From: Marinagarivorans sp. | GTDB lineage: Bacteria > Pseudomonadota > Gammaproteobacteria > Pseudomonadales > Cellvibrionaceae | Length of the DNA: 64,000 bases | Assembly: GCA_028281865.1 (NCBI GenBank) | Contig: JANQJB010000044.1 | Span: forward strand, 62,001-126,000 | Direction of reading: 5' to 3' | In this document: positions 43,622 to 53,085 of the stretch, one piece after another | Position numbering within the stretch: the stretch's first letter is position 1 | How the letters are laid out: each line of letters starts with the position of its first letter | The notes under the pieces: model-generated | Databases searched by the model: none | The model's input: only the letters and a program-made list of their open reading frames with translations | Told to the model about the DNA's origin: nothing | Position numbers and translations under genes: made by a program

Positions 43622-44251
43622 GTGATTATGTTTGATGAACTATTAAAGCAAGTCCGGCAACATGAAATCAAAGGTTTTTTGCCGGAAAAAGATGCACAAC
43701 TTCTCTTTAATTTAGCTAGTGAGTACGCGACATTTGGTCCCTGTTTAGAGGTGGGTAGTTACTGCGGGCTATCAACTGTTTTTTTAGGTCAGGCGTGTAA
43801 AAATCAAGATGGAGTGCTTTTTGCGTTAGACCATCACCGCGGGTCGGAAGAGCACCAAGTCGGTGAGGCTTATCACGATCCAGAGTTATATGATGATGGT
43901 TTGCAACGAATGAATAGCTTTCCTGCTTTTCAAGCGACACTAAAGCTGTTCGAGTTGGAGGAAAGTGTTGTTCCGTTAGTGGCGTCGTCCCACATCGTTG
44001 CGAAGCATTGGTCGACTCCATTGTCCATGGTTTTTATTGATGGTGGGCACAGTGAGGAGGCTGCGCTGCATGATTGTTTAGCTTGGAGCAAACACGTGAC
44101 AAAAAATGGTGTGATAGCGATGCACGATATCTATCTGGATCCAAATGAGGGTGGCCAAGCGCCGTATCGTGCTCTGCAAAAATTCTTATCTCAAGGGACA
44201 TTTAAGGTTTTAATGCAGCAAGACTCAATGGTGGTACTTGCTAAAAGTTAA
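43622..44251 (+). CDS. Class I SAM-dependent methyltransferase (MDMPI/TylF-like)
   Basis: Protein of 209 residues. SAM motif I is CLEVGSYCGLSTVFLG; LFALDHHRGSEE and VFIDGGHSEEAALHDCLAW follow, and MHDIYLD is typical of O-methyltransferases of the macrocin/cephalosporin type. GTG at 43622 has AAGG six bases upstream; ATG at 43628 is the alternative. It is divergent from the acetyltransferase and convergent, with a four-base overlap, to the toroid gene. Confidence 0.88.
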   Translation: MIMFDELLKQVRQHEIKGFLPEKDAQLLFNLASEYATFGPCLEVGSYCGLSTVFLGQACKNQDGVLFALDHHRGSEEHQVGEAYHDPELYDDGLQRMNSFPAFQATLKLFELEESVVPLVASSHIVAKHWSTPLSMVFIDGGHSEEAALHDCLAWSKHVTKNGVIAMHDIYLDPNEGGQAPYRALQKFLSQGTFKVLMQQDSMVVLAKS

Positions 44252-45333
44252 AGCATTTCGAGTAAGGTGCTTGGGCTTGTGAAAATGCGAGCCGCTGGGC
44301 TAATGTTTCCAAGTGCGTCGGCAGCGAGGATAACTGCGGCGGCTGTCCAACTGGTTTTTTCTTCTGGCCAAATAACCTTGTCGCGAAACACATAGCCTGT
44401 CCAGTAACCGCCGTCTTTATCTTGCCACTGGTGGATCAACTCAAATATTTTTTGTGCTTTTGTTCTCTCGTTTGCGGCGACCAAGGCAATAATTAATTCG
44501 CAGGTTTCCGCTATGGTGATCCAGGGCTCATCGTTGACGCAGCGGCAACCTAGTTTATCGACAACAAATTCGTGCCACCGACTTTCGATACGTAGTTTAG
44601 CCGCACATTTTTTATAAGCTCCACCGAGAATAGGGTAGTACCAATCCATAGCAAAACGCGCTTTGCTCTCCCAGGTGCGATCGAATCGGCTGGGTTTAGT
44701 TAAGATACATCGATGTAATTTATACCAAGCGTCGCGCCATTTTTCGGTTTTTTTGTCAAGCTTTTGTGCGGATAGAATGGCGTGTTCGAGGCTGCGCAGA
44801 ATTGAACAGCACGCAGTAAATAGACTGTCGTTTTCGGCTTGGCCGCGCAAATTAAAAGCCCAGGCAATATCGCCTTCGCAATGTTGAAAACGCAGTATGC
44901 AATTTATCGCTCGTTCAACCACAGGAAATAGCCGAGATAAAAAATCAATATTGCCTGTAATTAAATAATGGTGCCAAACACCTGTTGCGATATAAGCGAT
45001 AAAATTTGTCTCGCATAAGTCGCGTGCGCTGGCAGCGCTTATTTTTTTTTCTTTGCTGGTCTCCTCGAAAAAATAAGCCGCGTGCCAAAAGCCCTCGTGC
45101 GATTGGTGTTGTGCGAGCCAGTCGTAGGCTAATTCTGCTTCATGCCAATAACCTGCTACGCTCAATGCCATAGCCGCTTCACAATGATCCCAAGGGTCGA
45201 GTTTATCATGTGCTTGCCAAGGAATCGCACCGTCATATTTTTGATTGGCGCGAATAAATTCTGCTGTTTTATTCAGGGCCTGTGGCAATAGTGTTTGTTG
45301 TTTAATTGGAGCGTTCAAAGCGTACCTAGCCAA
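44248..45333 (-). CDS. Alpha/alpha-toroid (prenyltransferase/terpenoid-cyclase-like) protein
   Basis: Protein of 361 residues with repeated helical motifs rich in Trp and Asp: QKYDGAIPWQAHDKLDPWDH, EAELAYDWLAQHQSHEGFW and IHQWQDKDGGYWTGYVF. This pattern is that of six-hairpin barrels (squalene-cyclase or glycosidase-like). No DxDD or QW-type catalytic site is complete, so a specific reaction cannot be named; annotation pipelines tend to call it prenyltransferase. It is the third gene of a GT4-methyltransferase-toroid operon (eight-base overlap). Confidence 0.72.
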   Translation of the reverse strand: MARYALNAPIKQQTLLPQALNKTAEFIRANQKYDGAIPWQAHDKLDPWDHCEAAMALSVAGYWHEAELAYDWLAQHQSHEGFWHAAYFFEETSKEKKISAASARDLCETNFIAYIATGVWHHYLITGNIDFLSRLFPVVERAINCILRFQHCEGDIAWAFNLRGQAENDSLFTACCSILRSLEHAILSAQKLDKKTEKWRDAWYKLHRCILTKPSRFDRTWESKARFAMDWYYPILGGAYKKCAAKLRIESRWHEFVVDKLGCRCVNDEPWITIAETCELIIALVAANERTKAQKIFELIHQWQDKDGGYWTGYVFRDKVIWPEEKTSWTAAAVILAADALGNISPAARIFTSPSTLLEML

Positions 45334-46048
45334 GATTCTTGTAATACATCACAATGCTTTTTCCCAATACAGGGTTGAGAATTTTTTCGAGGTTTTGTGT
45401 CAGCCACGGTTTTTTCATTAAATCCCACACCAGCAAGCGATGGTATAGACGCACAAGCCATTGGCTTTCACCTTTTGTCCAATACAGACAGCGCAACCAC
45501 CAATAGGGCGAGTGAAGCGCGTGAGACCAGTGGCGATGCATAAAATTAAATCCGTGCTGCTGCACTTCTCGGTTGAGCTTGTTTGCGTTGAAAATACGAA
45601 CGTGGCCGCCTTCAACTTGGTGATAGGCCTCGCTTAATTGCCAGCAAATTTTTTCTGGCCAAGCGCGAGGAACGCTCAAAGCAAAGACGCCATCTTTTTT
45701 CAATAAGCGTTTTATCTCGCGAAGAAAACCTGAATACTCTTTAATATGTTCAAGTACCTCGGAACAAATAATGACATCAAAGCTATTTTCAGCAAACGGT
45801 AATTTCATTCCATCAGCTTGAATAAAAAAACACGTCGATTGGCTGGTGTTTTCGCTGGCATAGTTGCCGAGCGTTGAATTTTTCTCTGTTGCGACAGATA
45901 AGCTTTGGAAATTAATATCAACAGCTAAGATGTCGATCGCAGGAAACTGAGCGCGTAGAGCGAGTGCGTGTCGACCTTCGCCACAGCCGAGGTCAAGAAT
46001 TTTTGCCCCGGGTTTTAAATTTAGCGCACGTAATTTAATCGTTTCCAT
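45326..46048 (-). CDS. Class I SAM-dependent methyltransferase
   Basis: Protein of 240 residues with motif I KILDLGCGEGRHALAL, ILAVDINFQSL, and motif post-I FAENSFDVIICSEVLEHI (UbiE/BioC type). The C-terminal half is extended and aromatic-rich, unlike the core family, and may bind an extended acceptor. It overlaps the glycosyltransferase gene by 14 bases and the toroid gene by eight. The acceptor is unknown. Confidence 0.9.
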   Translation of the reverse strand: METIKLRALNLKPGAKILDLGCGEGRHALALRAQFPAIDILAVDINFQSLSVATEKNSTLGNYASENTSQSTCFFIQADGMKLPFAENSFDVIICSEVLEHIKEYSGFLREIKRLLKKDGVFALSVPRAWPEKICWQLSEAYHQVEGGHVRIFNANKLNREVQQHGFNFMHRHWSHALHSPYWWLRCLYWTKGESQWLVRLYHRLLVWDLMKKPWLTQNLEKILNPVLGKSIVMYYKNLG

Positions 46049-47375
46049 TAGTCCAGCCGTTTCCGTCGCGCGAATTTATTATCGTCTGATAGTACATGGT
46101 TAATTTTTCTGCGACACGCTGCCAACAAAAATTATCAAGAACATGTTGGCGCGATATTTTTGCAAGTTGTTGCGCTTGCTCGCGGTCTAAAATTAACTCC
46201 TTAATGGCTTTTGAAAGCGCCAGCGAGTTACCCTTTGGAACTATTTTGCCTGCGTCGCCAACCACCTCAGGCAACGCGCCTCCGTCACTCGTAATAACGG
46301 GTAATCCGCAGCTCATAGCTTCTGCAGCGGGGAGGCCGAAGCCTTCGTATAGCGAAGGGCAGATGGCGATGCTTGATTGGTTATAATGTTCCACTAGCCT
46401 TTGCGTCGAGATCCCACTAACAAATTTTACGTGCTTATTCAGTCGCATTTTTTCGAGTGTTTTTGCCGTTGCGCTTCCTTTTTTAAGCTTTCCGACGACC
46501 AATAGTGACAGTTCGGGAAATTCTTGTTTCAAATTTGCAATAGCCTCGAGTAAATAACTGAGACCCTTAATGGGTTGGTCGGCAGAGGCTGTGGTTATTA
46601 TTTGCCAGGGATTTTTTTTAGTCTTATCAAGCGGGCGAAAAATAGAGGTATCGATGCCATTAGGAATAAGCTGTGTCTGATTTTCTACACGCAAAAAATA
46701 TTTCTCAATATCGATTTGCGACGCCATAGAAACAGTGGTTACATATTTTAGTTTTTGTGCGACTCTTTTTTGCATCTTTAAAAAGCTATACCAGCGTTTA
46801 ACAAGCAGCCTATGCTTTTTATTTGGTGCCGCGGCTAACGCTAGTTCGTAGTCACGTGTTATTGGATGATGAATAGTCGTGACAATGGGGAAGCCTTGTT
46901 TTTCAAGTGCGAGCAAGCTATAAGATAAGGATTGATTGTCGTGGATGATATCGTAATCAAGTCCGAATTTTTTTAAATACTTTAGCGCACGTCGGCCAAA
47001 GGTATACGGCTCTCCAAAACCGCCTGTTAGCATCGTAAACCATTCGTAAAAATCCGTGTATGACAAACAGTGTTTGAGTTTTAATGCTGTGACATGATTT
47101 TTTTCTTCAAAAAGGTCGAGGCTCGGTAGTTTGATCAAGCGAATAGTGTCATCGAGTTTGGGGTAGGGCGGACCGGATATGACGTCGACTTGATGTCCGA
47201 GAGAATGCAGTGCGCGGCTTAAGTAGTGTATGTAAATGCCTTGACCACCGACAAATGGCGCGCTGCGATAACTCAATAAAGCAATTTTTAGAGGTTTTTT
47301 TGCAGGCTCAGTACTTGGCTTGATGTCTCGCTGGGGAGCTGGGACAACTGCATTTAAGGGTTCTTTGACAGGCAT
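46035..47375 (-). CDS. GT4 family glycosyltransferase
   Basis: Protein of 446 residues with two Rossmann domains (GT-B). The N-terminal acceptor domain has SAPFVGGQGIYIHYLSRAL (glycine-rich) and HHPITRDYE. The donor domain has TASADQPIKGLSYLLEAI, LLVVGKLKKGS, and the E-x7-E signature in YEGFGLPAAEAMSCGLPV. It transfers a sugar from an NDP-sugar, probably to a lipid or surface glycan. It is the first gene of a three-gene operon with a methyltransferase and a toroid protein. Donor and product cannot be deduced. Confidence 0.92.
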   Translation of the reverse strand: MPVKEPLNAVVPAPQRDIKPSTEPAKKPLKIALLSYRSAPFVGGQGIYIHYLSRALHSLGHQVDVISGPPYPKLDDTIRLIKLPSLDLFEEKNHVTALKLKHCLSYTDFYEWFTMLTGGFGEPYTFGRRALKYLKKFGLDYDIIHDNQSLSYSLLALEKQGFPIVTTIHHPITRDYELALAAAPNKKHRLLVKRWYSFLKMQKRVAQKLKYVTTVSMASQIDIEKYFLRVENQTQLIPNGIDTSIFRPLDKTKKNPWQIITTASADQPIKGLSYLLEAIANLKQEFPELSLLVVGKLKKGSATAKTLEKMRLNKHVKFVSGISTQRLVEHYNQSSIAICPSLYEGFGLPAAEAMSCGLPVITSDGGALPEVVGDAGKIVPKGNSLALSKAIKELILDREQAQQLAKISRQHVLDNFCWQRVAEKLTMYYQTIINSRDGNGWTNGND

Positions 47376-47478
47376 TGGTGCCCCGGAAGTTATTTTTTTT
47401 AATGCTTGGCATTATAACTCTTGCATTATAACTATCGAGGCATGCGTGTCGAATTTCCGTTTGCTGTTAATTTTACTT

Positions 47479-47937
47479 CTATAAAAACGAGATAAACTTA
47501 TGCGGGCTTGTCGTGTAGGGCAGATGCTTTAGCTTATCGCCATCGGCATCGAGTACTAACACCGTTGGATAACCTCGAGCACCGTAACGCTGCATAAACG
47601 GACGGGCTTCGTCTGACTCCGAATCGATGCGCGCAAAAATATATTTCTCGCTAAGCACTGATTTGACCATGTCATTGCCTAACACATTCTTGTCCAGTGT
47701 CCGGCACGCACCACACCAATAAGCCGAAAGGTTAGCGACGACCTGCTTGTTCTGCTCTTTCGCCAACTCCAGAGCTTCGTTCAGGCTGAGAGCTTCCAGC
47801 CCTGTTTCAGCAAATGCTTGTTGGCCTAGGTGATTTTGAACGGAGCGCACACTGATAAAAACGACTGCGGTCAAAGCGGCAAAAATCAACCAAGAACGCA
47901 GTTCTTTCACGACCTTTTCTTTTGCTGGCAGCTTCAT
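47479..47937 (-). CDS. Membrane-anchored thioredoxin-family protein (DsbD gamma-like)
   Basis: Protein of about 152 residues with an N-terminal transmembrane segment (LIFAALTAVVFISVRSV) and a periplasmic thioredoxin-like domain. The active site is SAYWCGACRTLDKNV (CGAC); YGARGYPTVLVLD contains the cis-proline. This is the C-terminal (gamma) domain type of DsbD. I prefer the ATG at 47935-47937 over one at 48006. The partner is unknown; the histidine operon runs the other way. Confidence 0.87.
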   Translation of the reverse strand: MKLPAKEKVVKELRSWLIFAALTAVVFISVRSVQNHLGQQAFAETGLEALSLNEALELAKEQNKQVVANLSAYWCGACRTLDKNVLGNDMVKSVLSEKYIFARIDSESDEARPFMQRYGARGYPTVLVLDADGDKLKHLPYTTSPHKFISFL

Positions 47938-48261
47938 ACGGAAGAGTCTCGTTTGATATCTAGTTATTGTGTCCTTATTAGAGTAACAAGCGCGGTTCCA
48001 GGGCACGAGTTTAATAGTATGACGCTATATTTGCATAGAAGTTACGCGCTAGAGGGATGCCACGTTGTGGAAGTGGGCTTGGCTTTAGTGTGGTGAGAAA
48101 TCCATTCGATCCGTCCGTGGATCGTAATCCCTGAAATTTCCCTTGGTCTCCGACCCGAATCCGTCTTGATGTCCGTATTGGTGGTGCTATTTTAGGGATT
48201 CATCGCATATCGACGTAGCCGACATTAACTATGACGTGTGTAAGATATCTTCAACACTGAG

Positions 48262-48293
48262 TGTAAGCTCTAACTTACAACTGTTGTTTTTTT
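48262..48293 (+). other. Weak hairpin and T-run in front of hisB
   Basis: TGTAAG (48262-48267) pairs with CTTACA (48274-48279), followed after seven bases by TTTTTTT (48287-48293). The stem is short. It would end any transcript arriving from the left and lies before the hisB promoter. I see no his leader peptide with repeated His codons. Confidence 0.3.
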
Positions 48294-48301
48294 AGTCCGA
48301 A

Positions 48302-48331
48302 TTCGCTCAATTCGAGCCGAAGCGGTATAAT
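48302..48331 (+). promoter_or_regulatory. Promoter of the hisB operon
   Basis: A perfect -10 hexamer TATAAT (48326-48331) lies 42 bases before the ATG. The best -35 is TTCGCT (48302-48307), 18 bases upstream and only a partial match, so activity may be weak or activator-dependent. Confidence 0.5.
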
Positions 48332-48372
48332 CCGGCGTTTTTTCTCATTCCTCTGTATATAGGTTGAAAGTC

Positions 48373-48966
48373 ATGTCTGCACGTACAGCGACAGTGAGCC
48401 GCGATACGTTAGAAACGCAAATTGAGGTAAGCATTAACCTCGATGGAACCGGCCAAAGTTCATTTGCTACTGGTGTTCCCTTTCTCGAGCACATGATGGA
48501 TCAAATAGCACGTCACGGAATGGTGGATCTCGACGTTAAGTGCAAGGGTGACACACATATTGACGACCACCATAGCGTCGAAGATATTGGTATCACGCTC
48601 GGTCAGGCTATCAGTAAGGCCCTGGGGGAAAAGAAGGGCATTCGCCGCTATGGTCATGCCTATGTCCCACTAGACGAGGCTCTGTCGCGGGTCGTTATCG
48701 ACTTCTCTGGCCGGCCAGGCTTGACTATGAATGTACCGTTTACTCAAAAACGCATCGGCAGTTTTGATACCGAGCTGTTTTATGAGTTTTTTCAGGGTTT
48801 CGTCAATCATGCTCTGGTGACGCTGCACATTGATTGTCTGCGCGGACATAACGCTCATCACCAAATCGAGACGGTATTTAAGGCTTTTGGTCGCGCAGTG
48901 CGCATGGCGATAGAAAAAGATGAGCGTTTGGGTAATGCACTTCCCTCCACAAAAGGCGCGCTTTAG
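48373..48966 (+). CDS. hisB: Imidazoleglycerol-phosphate dehydratase
   Basis: Manganese enzyme of histidine synthesis (step 6), dehydrating imidazole glycerol phosphate. The two His-rich metal motifs are [12 protein letters not shown] and [22 protein letters not shown] is the third signature. Length 197 is that of the monofunctional enzyme; the phosphatase half found in E. coli HisB is absent. ATG at 48373 is preceded by AGG nine bases upstream. It is the first gene of hisB-hisH-hisA-hisF. Confidence 0.97.
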   Translation: MSARTATVSRDTLETQIEVSINLDGTGQSSFATGVPFLEHMMDQIARHGMVDLDVKCKGDTHIDDHHSVEDIGITLGQAISKALGEKKGIRRYGHAYVPLDEALSRVVIDFSGRPGLTMNVPFTQKRIGSFDTELFYEFFQGFVNHALVTLHIDCLRGHNAHHQIETVFKAFGRAVRMAIEKDERLGNALPSTKGAL

Positions 48967-49043
48967 CTAGCTCGAAGCTCTAACCTGTTGTATTCGAGGC
49001 TTTTGTACTCGAAATTTTTGTACACAAAATTGTTGTAATAGGT

Positions 49044-49697
49044 ATGAAAAATCAAATAGCGATTATCGACTATGGCATGGGCAACTTGCATTCGGTTGCC
49101 AGTGCACTACAGCATGTCGCACCCGATTCGGATATTCAAATCACTTCAGATCATGACGTTATTCGCGCTGCAGATCGTGTTATTTTTCCGGGCGTGGGTG
49201 CTATTCGGGATTGTGTCGGCGAGATGCGTCGTCAAGGTATCGATGAGTTAATGGTGGGGGAAATTACATCGGGTAAGCCTATTTTGGCTATTTGTATTGG
49301 CATGCAGGCTCTCATGCAGCACAGTGAGGAAAATGATGGGGTTGCATGTTTGGGGCATTTTCCTGGCGAGGTAAAAAGTTTTGCCTCACATTCTAACTTT
49401 CAAGTTAGCGCTGAGCATTTTAAAGTTCCACATATGGGTTGGAACCAGGTGGCACAAGTGCGCGATCACCCTTTGTGGTCGGGCATTGAAGATTTATCTC
49501 GCTTTTATTTTGTGCATAGCTTTTATGTTGAAGTGGCTGACAAAGATTTGTTGGTCGGTGAGTGTGAGTACGGGATTACGTTTACCGCCTGTTTGGCGAA
49601 GGGGAATGTGTTTGCGAGTCAGTTTCATCCTGAGAAGAGTCATACGGCTGGCTTGCAGTTGTTGGAGAACTTTTCTAAGTGGAATGGTAGTTCTTAA
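49044..49697 (+). CDS. hisH: Imidazole glycerol phosphate synthase, glutaminase subunit
   Basis: Class I glutamine amidotransferase of 217 residues that delivers ammonia to HisF. Nucleophile Cys lies in [11 protein letters not shown]; the His-Glu pair is in [20 protein letters not shown] and FPGVGAI are the oxyanion and N-terminal signatures. It lies 77 bases after hisB and 168 before hisA; the gap before hisA holds an inverted-repeat element. Confidence 0.97.
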   Translation: MKNQIAIIDYGMGNLHSVASALQHVAPDSDIQITSDHDVIRAADRVIFPGVGAIRDCVGEMRRQGIDELMVGEITSGKPILAICIGMQALMQHSEENDGVACLGHFPGEVKSFASHSNFQVSAEHFKVPHMGWNQVAQVRDHPLWSGIEDLSRFYFVHSFYVEVADKDLLVGECEYGITFTACLAKGNVFASQFHPEKSHTAGLQLLENFSKWNGSS

Positions 49698-49709
49698 AGT
49701 TTTGATATA

Positions 49710-49830
49710 GGCGCCGCTGGCGCCGCAAGGGTCGGGGGTGGCCTTTTCAGACACGCATCAATGCATCCATGCAGCTCTTCACGGACTTCCTGTCCGTGGA
49801 GGTCTGAAAAGGCCACCCCCAACCCTTGCT
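49710..49830. repeat. Nested inverted-repeat element between hisH and hisA
   Basis: A palindrome GGCGCC-GCT-GGCGCC (49710-49724) abuts a 27-base inverted repeat: left arm 49726-49752, right arm 49802-49828, one mismatch (C/T at the eighth base). Inside lies a second perfect hairpin CACGGAC-TTCCT-GTCCGTG (49780-49798). No open frame or transposase is present. The size (about 120 bases), terminal arms and nested hairpin look like a REP/MITE-type element. No T-run follows, so the operon may read through. Confidence 0.75.
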
Positions 49831-49865
49831 TAGTTTGTTCAGTTATTCGAGTTTGAGTTATTTAA

Positions 49866-50606
49866 ATGTTAATTATTCCTGCAATTGATTTGAAAGATGG
49901 TAAGTGCGTTCGCCTTCGTAAAGGGTTGATGGAGGATTCGACAGTGTTTGGGGATGATCCCGTAAGCATGGCGGATAAGTGGGTAGAGGAGGGTGCGCGT
50001 CGCTTGCATCTGGTGGATTTAAATGGCGCTTTTGCGGGTGAGCCTGTAAATGGCGATGCGGTTACTGCGATTGCGAAAAAATATCCGGATTTGCCTATTC
50101 AAATCGGGGGTGGGATTCGTTCGCTTGCCACCATTGAAGCCTATTTAAGCGCCGGCGTTAGTTTTGTGATTATTGGAACGAAGGCGGTTAAGGAGCCGGC
50201 TTTTGTTGGCGAGGCTTGTCGAGCCTTTCCTGGAAGCGTGATCGTTGGGCTCGATGCTAAAAATGGCTTTGTTGCGACTGATGGCTGGGCGGAAGTTTCC
50301 GAATTAAAAGCAACTGAGTTGGCTAAGCAGTTTGAACAAGACGGTGTCACCTCGATTGTTTATACCGATATCGACCGTGACGGTATGATGCAGGGTTTGA
50401 ATGTTGAGGCGACGGTGAATTTGGCAAAAGCGTCGAGTCTGCCGATCATTGCCTCTGGAGGGGTGACTAGCATTGCGGATATCGAAGCCTTACTTCCGTT
50501 TGCTGGTCAAGGCATTATGGGGGCTATTACAGGGCGTGCAATTTATGAGGGTACGCTGGATCTGGCTGCTGCTCAGCAATTGTGTGATCAAAAAAAGGAG
50601 GCATAA
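49866..50606 (+). CDS. hisA: ProFAR isomerase (phosphoribosylformimino-5-aminoimidazole carboxamide ribotide isomerase)
   Basis: TIM-barrel enzyme of 246 residues, step 4 of histidine synthesis. [15 protein letters not shown] holds the catalytic Asp8; [21 protein letters not shown], and [12 protein letters not shown] hold the second catalytic Asp and phosphate-binding loops. Duplicated half-barrel symmetry with HisF is visible. The stop TAA directly precedes the hisF ATG. Confidence 0.97.
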   Translation: MLIIPAIDLKDGKCVRLRKGLMEDSTVFGDDPVSMADKWVEEGARRLHLVDLNGAFAGEPVNGDAVTAIAKKYPDLPIQIGGGIRSLATIEAYLSAGVSFVIIGTKAVKEPAFVGEACRAFPGSVIVGLDAKNGFVATDGWAEVSELKATELAKQFEQDGVTSIVYTDIDRDGMMQGLNVEATVNLAKASSLPIIASGGVTSIADIEALLPFAGQGIMGAITGRAIYEGTLDLAAAQQLCDQKKEA

Positions 50607-51380
50607 ATGGGATTGGCAAAACGCATTATTCCGTGTTTGGATGTCGATCGCGGCCGGGTCGTGAAGGGCGTTAATTTTGTCGATATTCGCGATGCCGGTG
50701 ACCCGGTTGAAGTTGCTCGCCAATACAATCGTGAAGGCGCTGACGAAATTACTTTCCTCGATATTACCGCAAGCCACGAAGCCCGGGATACCACTGTACA
50801 TACCGTTGAGGCCATCGCTGCAGAAGTTTTTATTCCACTAACTGTCGGCGGGGGAATTCGGACTCTAGAGGATATTCGCCGCATGTTGAACGCGGGCGCA
50901 GATAAGGTGAGCATCAATTCCGCAGCAGTAAAAAATCCAGATTTTGTTAAGGAGGCTTCTGGTAAATTTGGTGCACAGTGTATTGTTGTGGCAATCGACG
51001 CAAAAAAGGTAAGCGATGAAGCAGAAGCGCCGCGTTGGGAGATATTCACCCATGGTGGACGGCGACCAACCGGAATAGATGCTATTGAATGGGCCGAACT
51101 GATGGTGCGCAACGGTGCCGGGGAGATATTACTTACAAGCATGGATGCAGATGGTACTAAAGCCGGTTTTGATTTAGGTGTAACTCGGGCAGTATCAGAC
51201 GCGGTGAGTGTACCGGTTATTGCATCGGGGGGCGTGGGAAATTTAGATCACCTTGTCGAAGGCGTAAAGCAAGGTCGTGCCGACGCGGTGTTAGCCGCTA
51301 GCATTTTTCATTTTGGCGAGTACAGCATTGGTCAAGCAAAAGCCTTTATGCAACAACACCAAATAGAAGTTCGCCTCTAA
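50607..51380 (+). CDS. hisF: Imidazole glycerol phosphate synthase, cyclase subunit
   Basis: TIM-barrel cyclase of 257 residues, partner of His[17 protein letters not shown] holds catalytic Asp11; [17 protein letters not shown] and [15 protein letters not shown] hold the second Asp. The SD AAGGAGG inside the hisA end is strong. The stop overlaps the convergent DUF6316 gene by four bases. hisI/hisE are not in the window. Confidence 0.97.
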   Translation: MGLAKRIIPCLDVDRGRVVKGVNFVDIRDAGDPVEVARQYNREGADEITFLDITASHEARDTTVHTVEAIAAEVFIPLTVGGGIRTLEDIRRMLNAGADKVSINSAAVKNPDFVKEASGKFGAQCIVVAIDAKKVSDEAEAPRWEIFTHGGRRPTGIDAIEWAELMVRNGAGEILLTSMDADGTKAGFDLGVTRAVSDAVSVPVIASGGVGNLDHLVEGVKQGRADAVLAASIFHFGEYSIGQAKAFMQQHQIEVRL

Positions 51381-51610
51381 GCGCTTTGTCGCTGGCTGGG
51401 GTCGCGATAGCGGTTAAGCGCCTGCATAACGCTTGGCTCAGCGTGTAGAACAAAATCAATATATTCGCATACGCCTTTTTCTGCTTCGCTTACCGAGTCA
51501 AATGGCCCAATATCCATACCTTCACGTGTGCTGTAATACCAATAGCCCTCTATCTTAAAGAATCGGCTTTTTCTTTTTGGGAGCCGGCCCTTTTCGCCTG
51601 TTCTGTTCAT
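51377..51610 (-). CDS. DUF6316 family protein
   Basis: Protein of 77 residues with [31 protein letters not shown] and a C-terminal EYIDFVLHA helix. This matches the DUF6316 pattern: a conserved W-Y-Y-S/T-R-E-G and a G-P-F-D/x segment like a small strand-rich nucleic-acid-binding or regulatory fold. Function unknown. It is common in gammaproteobacteria next to hisF. Confidence 0.75.
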   Translation of the reverse strand: MNRTGEKGRLPKRKSRFFKIEGYWYYSTREGMDIGPFDSVSEAEKGVCEYIDFVLHAEPSVMQALNRYRDPSQRQSA

Positions 51611-51897
51611 GGCTTGTCTCCGGTTTTAATATATTAAGAGTTATTGAAAGAAAGTATTCGCTTGTCAGCGATCAATCCGTTAATTATTACGTAGGAAAAG
51701 ACTTGCTGGATGCTCACCGAGATGAGTGAGTGGGAGCTCATCAATTCGGATTTAGACAACTTTTTGTGTCTTCAGCTTCTCAGGTATAGCGCCATATTGC
51801 GCGGATTTTTAGTCTAATTCAGCTTGTTAGTGTGATACGGTTCACATCTTTTCGGCGTTTGTAGTTTATTTTCGTTCTGTTGGCGCTTAGAGCTTTA

Positions 51898-53085
51898 TTA
51901 GTCGTTCTGTCGCTTGGCGAAAACAAGTTGTTCAGACTGGCGTAGATGTGTCAGTAATGTGGAGACAGGCACCAGATCTATTTCCATTGCCCGCAGCCGC
52001 GGCAAGTTTTTTTCGAGATAGGTGAGGGTTTCTTTGTAGGGGTGGCCGATCGCAAGTGCATAGCCGTGTTTCTGCGCGATGCGAATCATGTGAGAAAACT
52101 GTTTTTCCAAGTAGGGATCGTTGACCTCGTTGTCCAGGAAGACATCGCGTTTATAAGACGGGATGTTGTGCTTTTGAGCGATGGCCCAAGCTTTGCTGCG
52201 AGGTGTGGTCATACTGTCAATAAAATATAAGTTATGTTGAGATACCTCGCTCATAAACCACTCCATAACGTTTGAGTTCGTCGTTAACCCGCTTCCCATA
52301 TGGTTATTGACCCCGCGAACATTTGGCAGGCTGTCGAGCATTTTGGCGAAAGAGTTGCGCAGTGCACTCTGGTTCATCGCTCCGTTTAGTCCTTCTCCCC
52401 AATGAATATTTGTATTCGGTTCCATCGGTGCATGCAGCATTACTTCAACACCAAGCGTACCAGCGTGGTGTGCCAGGTCATAAGCATGTGGGGTAAAGGG
52501 CAGTACTGCGATCGTGATGTCGGGGTCGAGTTCCAGGGTACGCATGCCTTCAATATAGCGATAGCCAACGTCGTCGATAATAATCGCGACCAAGGCTCTT
52601 TTTTTAATGACGTTGGCGTGGCGTATATTGGGTTCTAGGGTATTAACCAGTTGTTTCTCAGCTTGATTCGCCTGGCTCGCAGAATTTTCCGAAGCATCGA
52701 AAGCGGTCTCTTCGGCCGCGGTTTTTGCTGCCGCAATGGTCGTCGTGCTTGTTATTGTTTTGCCATACCCTTGTTGGGAAGGCAGATCTTCCGTCGATGT
52801 ACTTGTCTTTGCTTCAGCATTTTGTCCTCCGCTGGACGGAGGGGAAAATTCTGGCGAGGAATCTGGGACCGTGAGACTGACTAATTTTGGCTGCGCGATA
52901 ATTTCGCGCTGGTGTGAATCAAATAGCGGCGCTACCGTCACGCTACTTAAATAAATGGCGTAAGCAAAACTGGTGATAGCAGCGAATGTTAATATTGCAA
53001 CTAAGCGATTTACTGGCTTAGATCGATGAGTGGTTTTACGTCTGTGGGTTCTCTTTTTGATCTTCTTTTCGTTTTTCTTCTGCAT
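51898..53085 (-). CDS. Divergent polysaccharide deacetylase (YibQ family)
   Basis: Protein of about 395 residues. A basic N-terminus (KKNEKKIKKRTHRRK) and a transmembrane segment (LVAILTFAAITSFAYAIYL) lead to a disordered linker (about 70-155). The divergent deacetylase NodB-type fold fills residues 160-390: VAIIIDDVGYRYIEG (metal Asp pair), VMLHAPMEPN, VNNHMGSGLT and YALAIGHPYKETL. It is encoded after envC and ctpA as in the E. coli yibQ region. The start ATG at 53083-53085 overlaps ctpA by 50 bases. Function is not established; a role in wall glycan or division is inferred from position. Confidence 0.87.
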   Translation of the reverse strand: MQKKNEKKIKKRTHRRKTTHRSKPVNRLVAILTFAAITSFAYAIYLSSVTVAPLFDSHQREIIAQPKLVSLTVPDSSPEFSPPSSGGQNAEAKTSTSTEDLPSQQGYGKTITSTTTIAAAKTAAEETAFDASENSASQANQAEKQLVNTLEPNIRHANVIKKRALVAIIIDDVGYRYIEGMRTLELDPDITIAVLPFTPHAYDLAHHAGTLGVEVMLHAPMEPNTNIHWGEGLNGAMNQSALRNSFAKMLDSLPNVRGVNNHMGSGLTTNSNVMEWFMSEVSQHNLYFIDSMTTPRSKAWAIAQKHNIPSYKRDVFLDNEVNDPYLEKQFSHMIRIAQKHGYALAIGHPYKETLTYLEKNLPRLRAMEIDLVPVSTLLTHLRQSEQLVFAKRQND

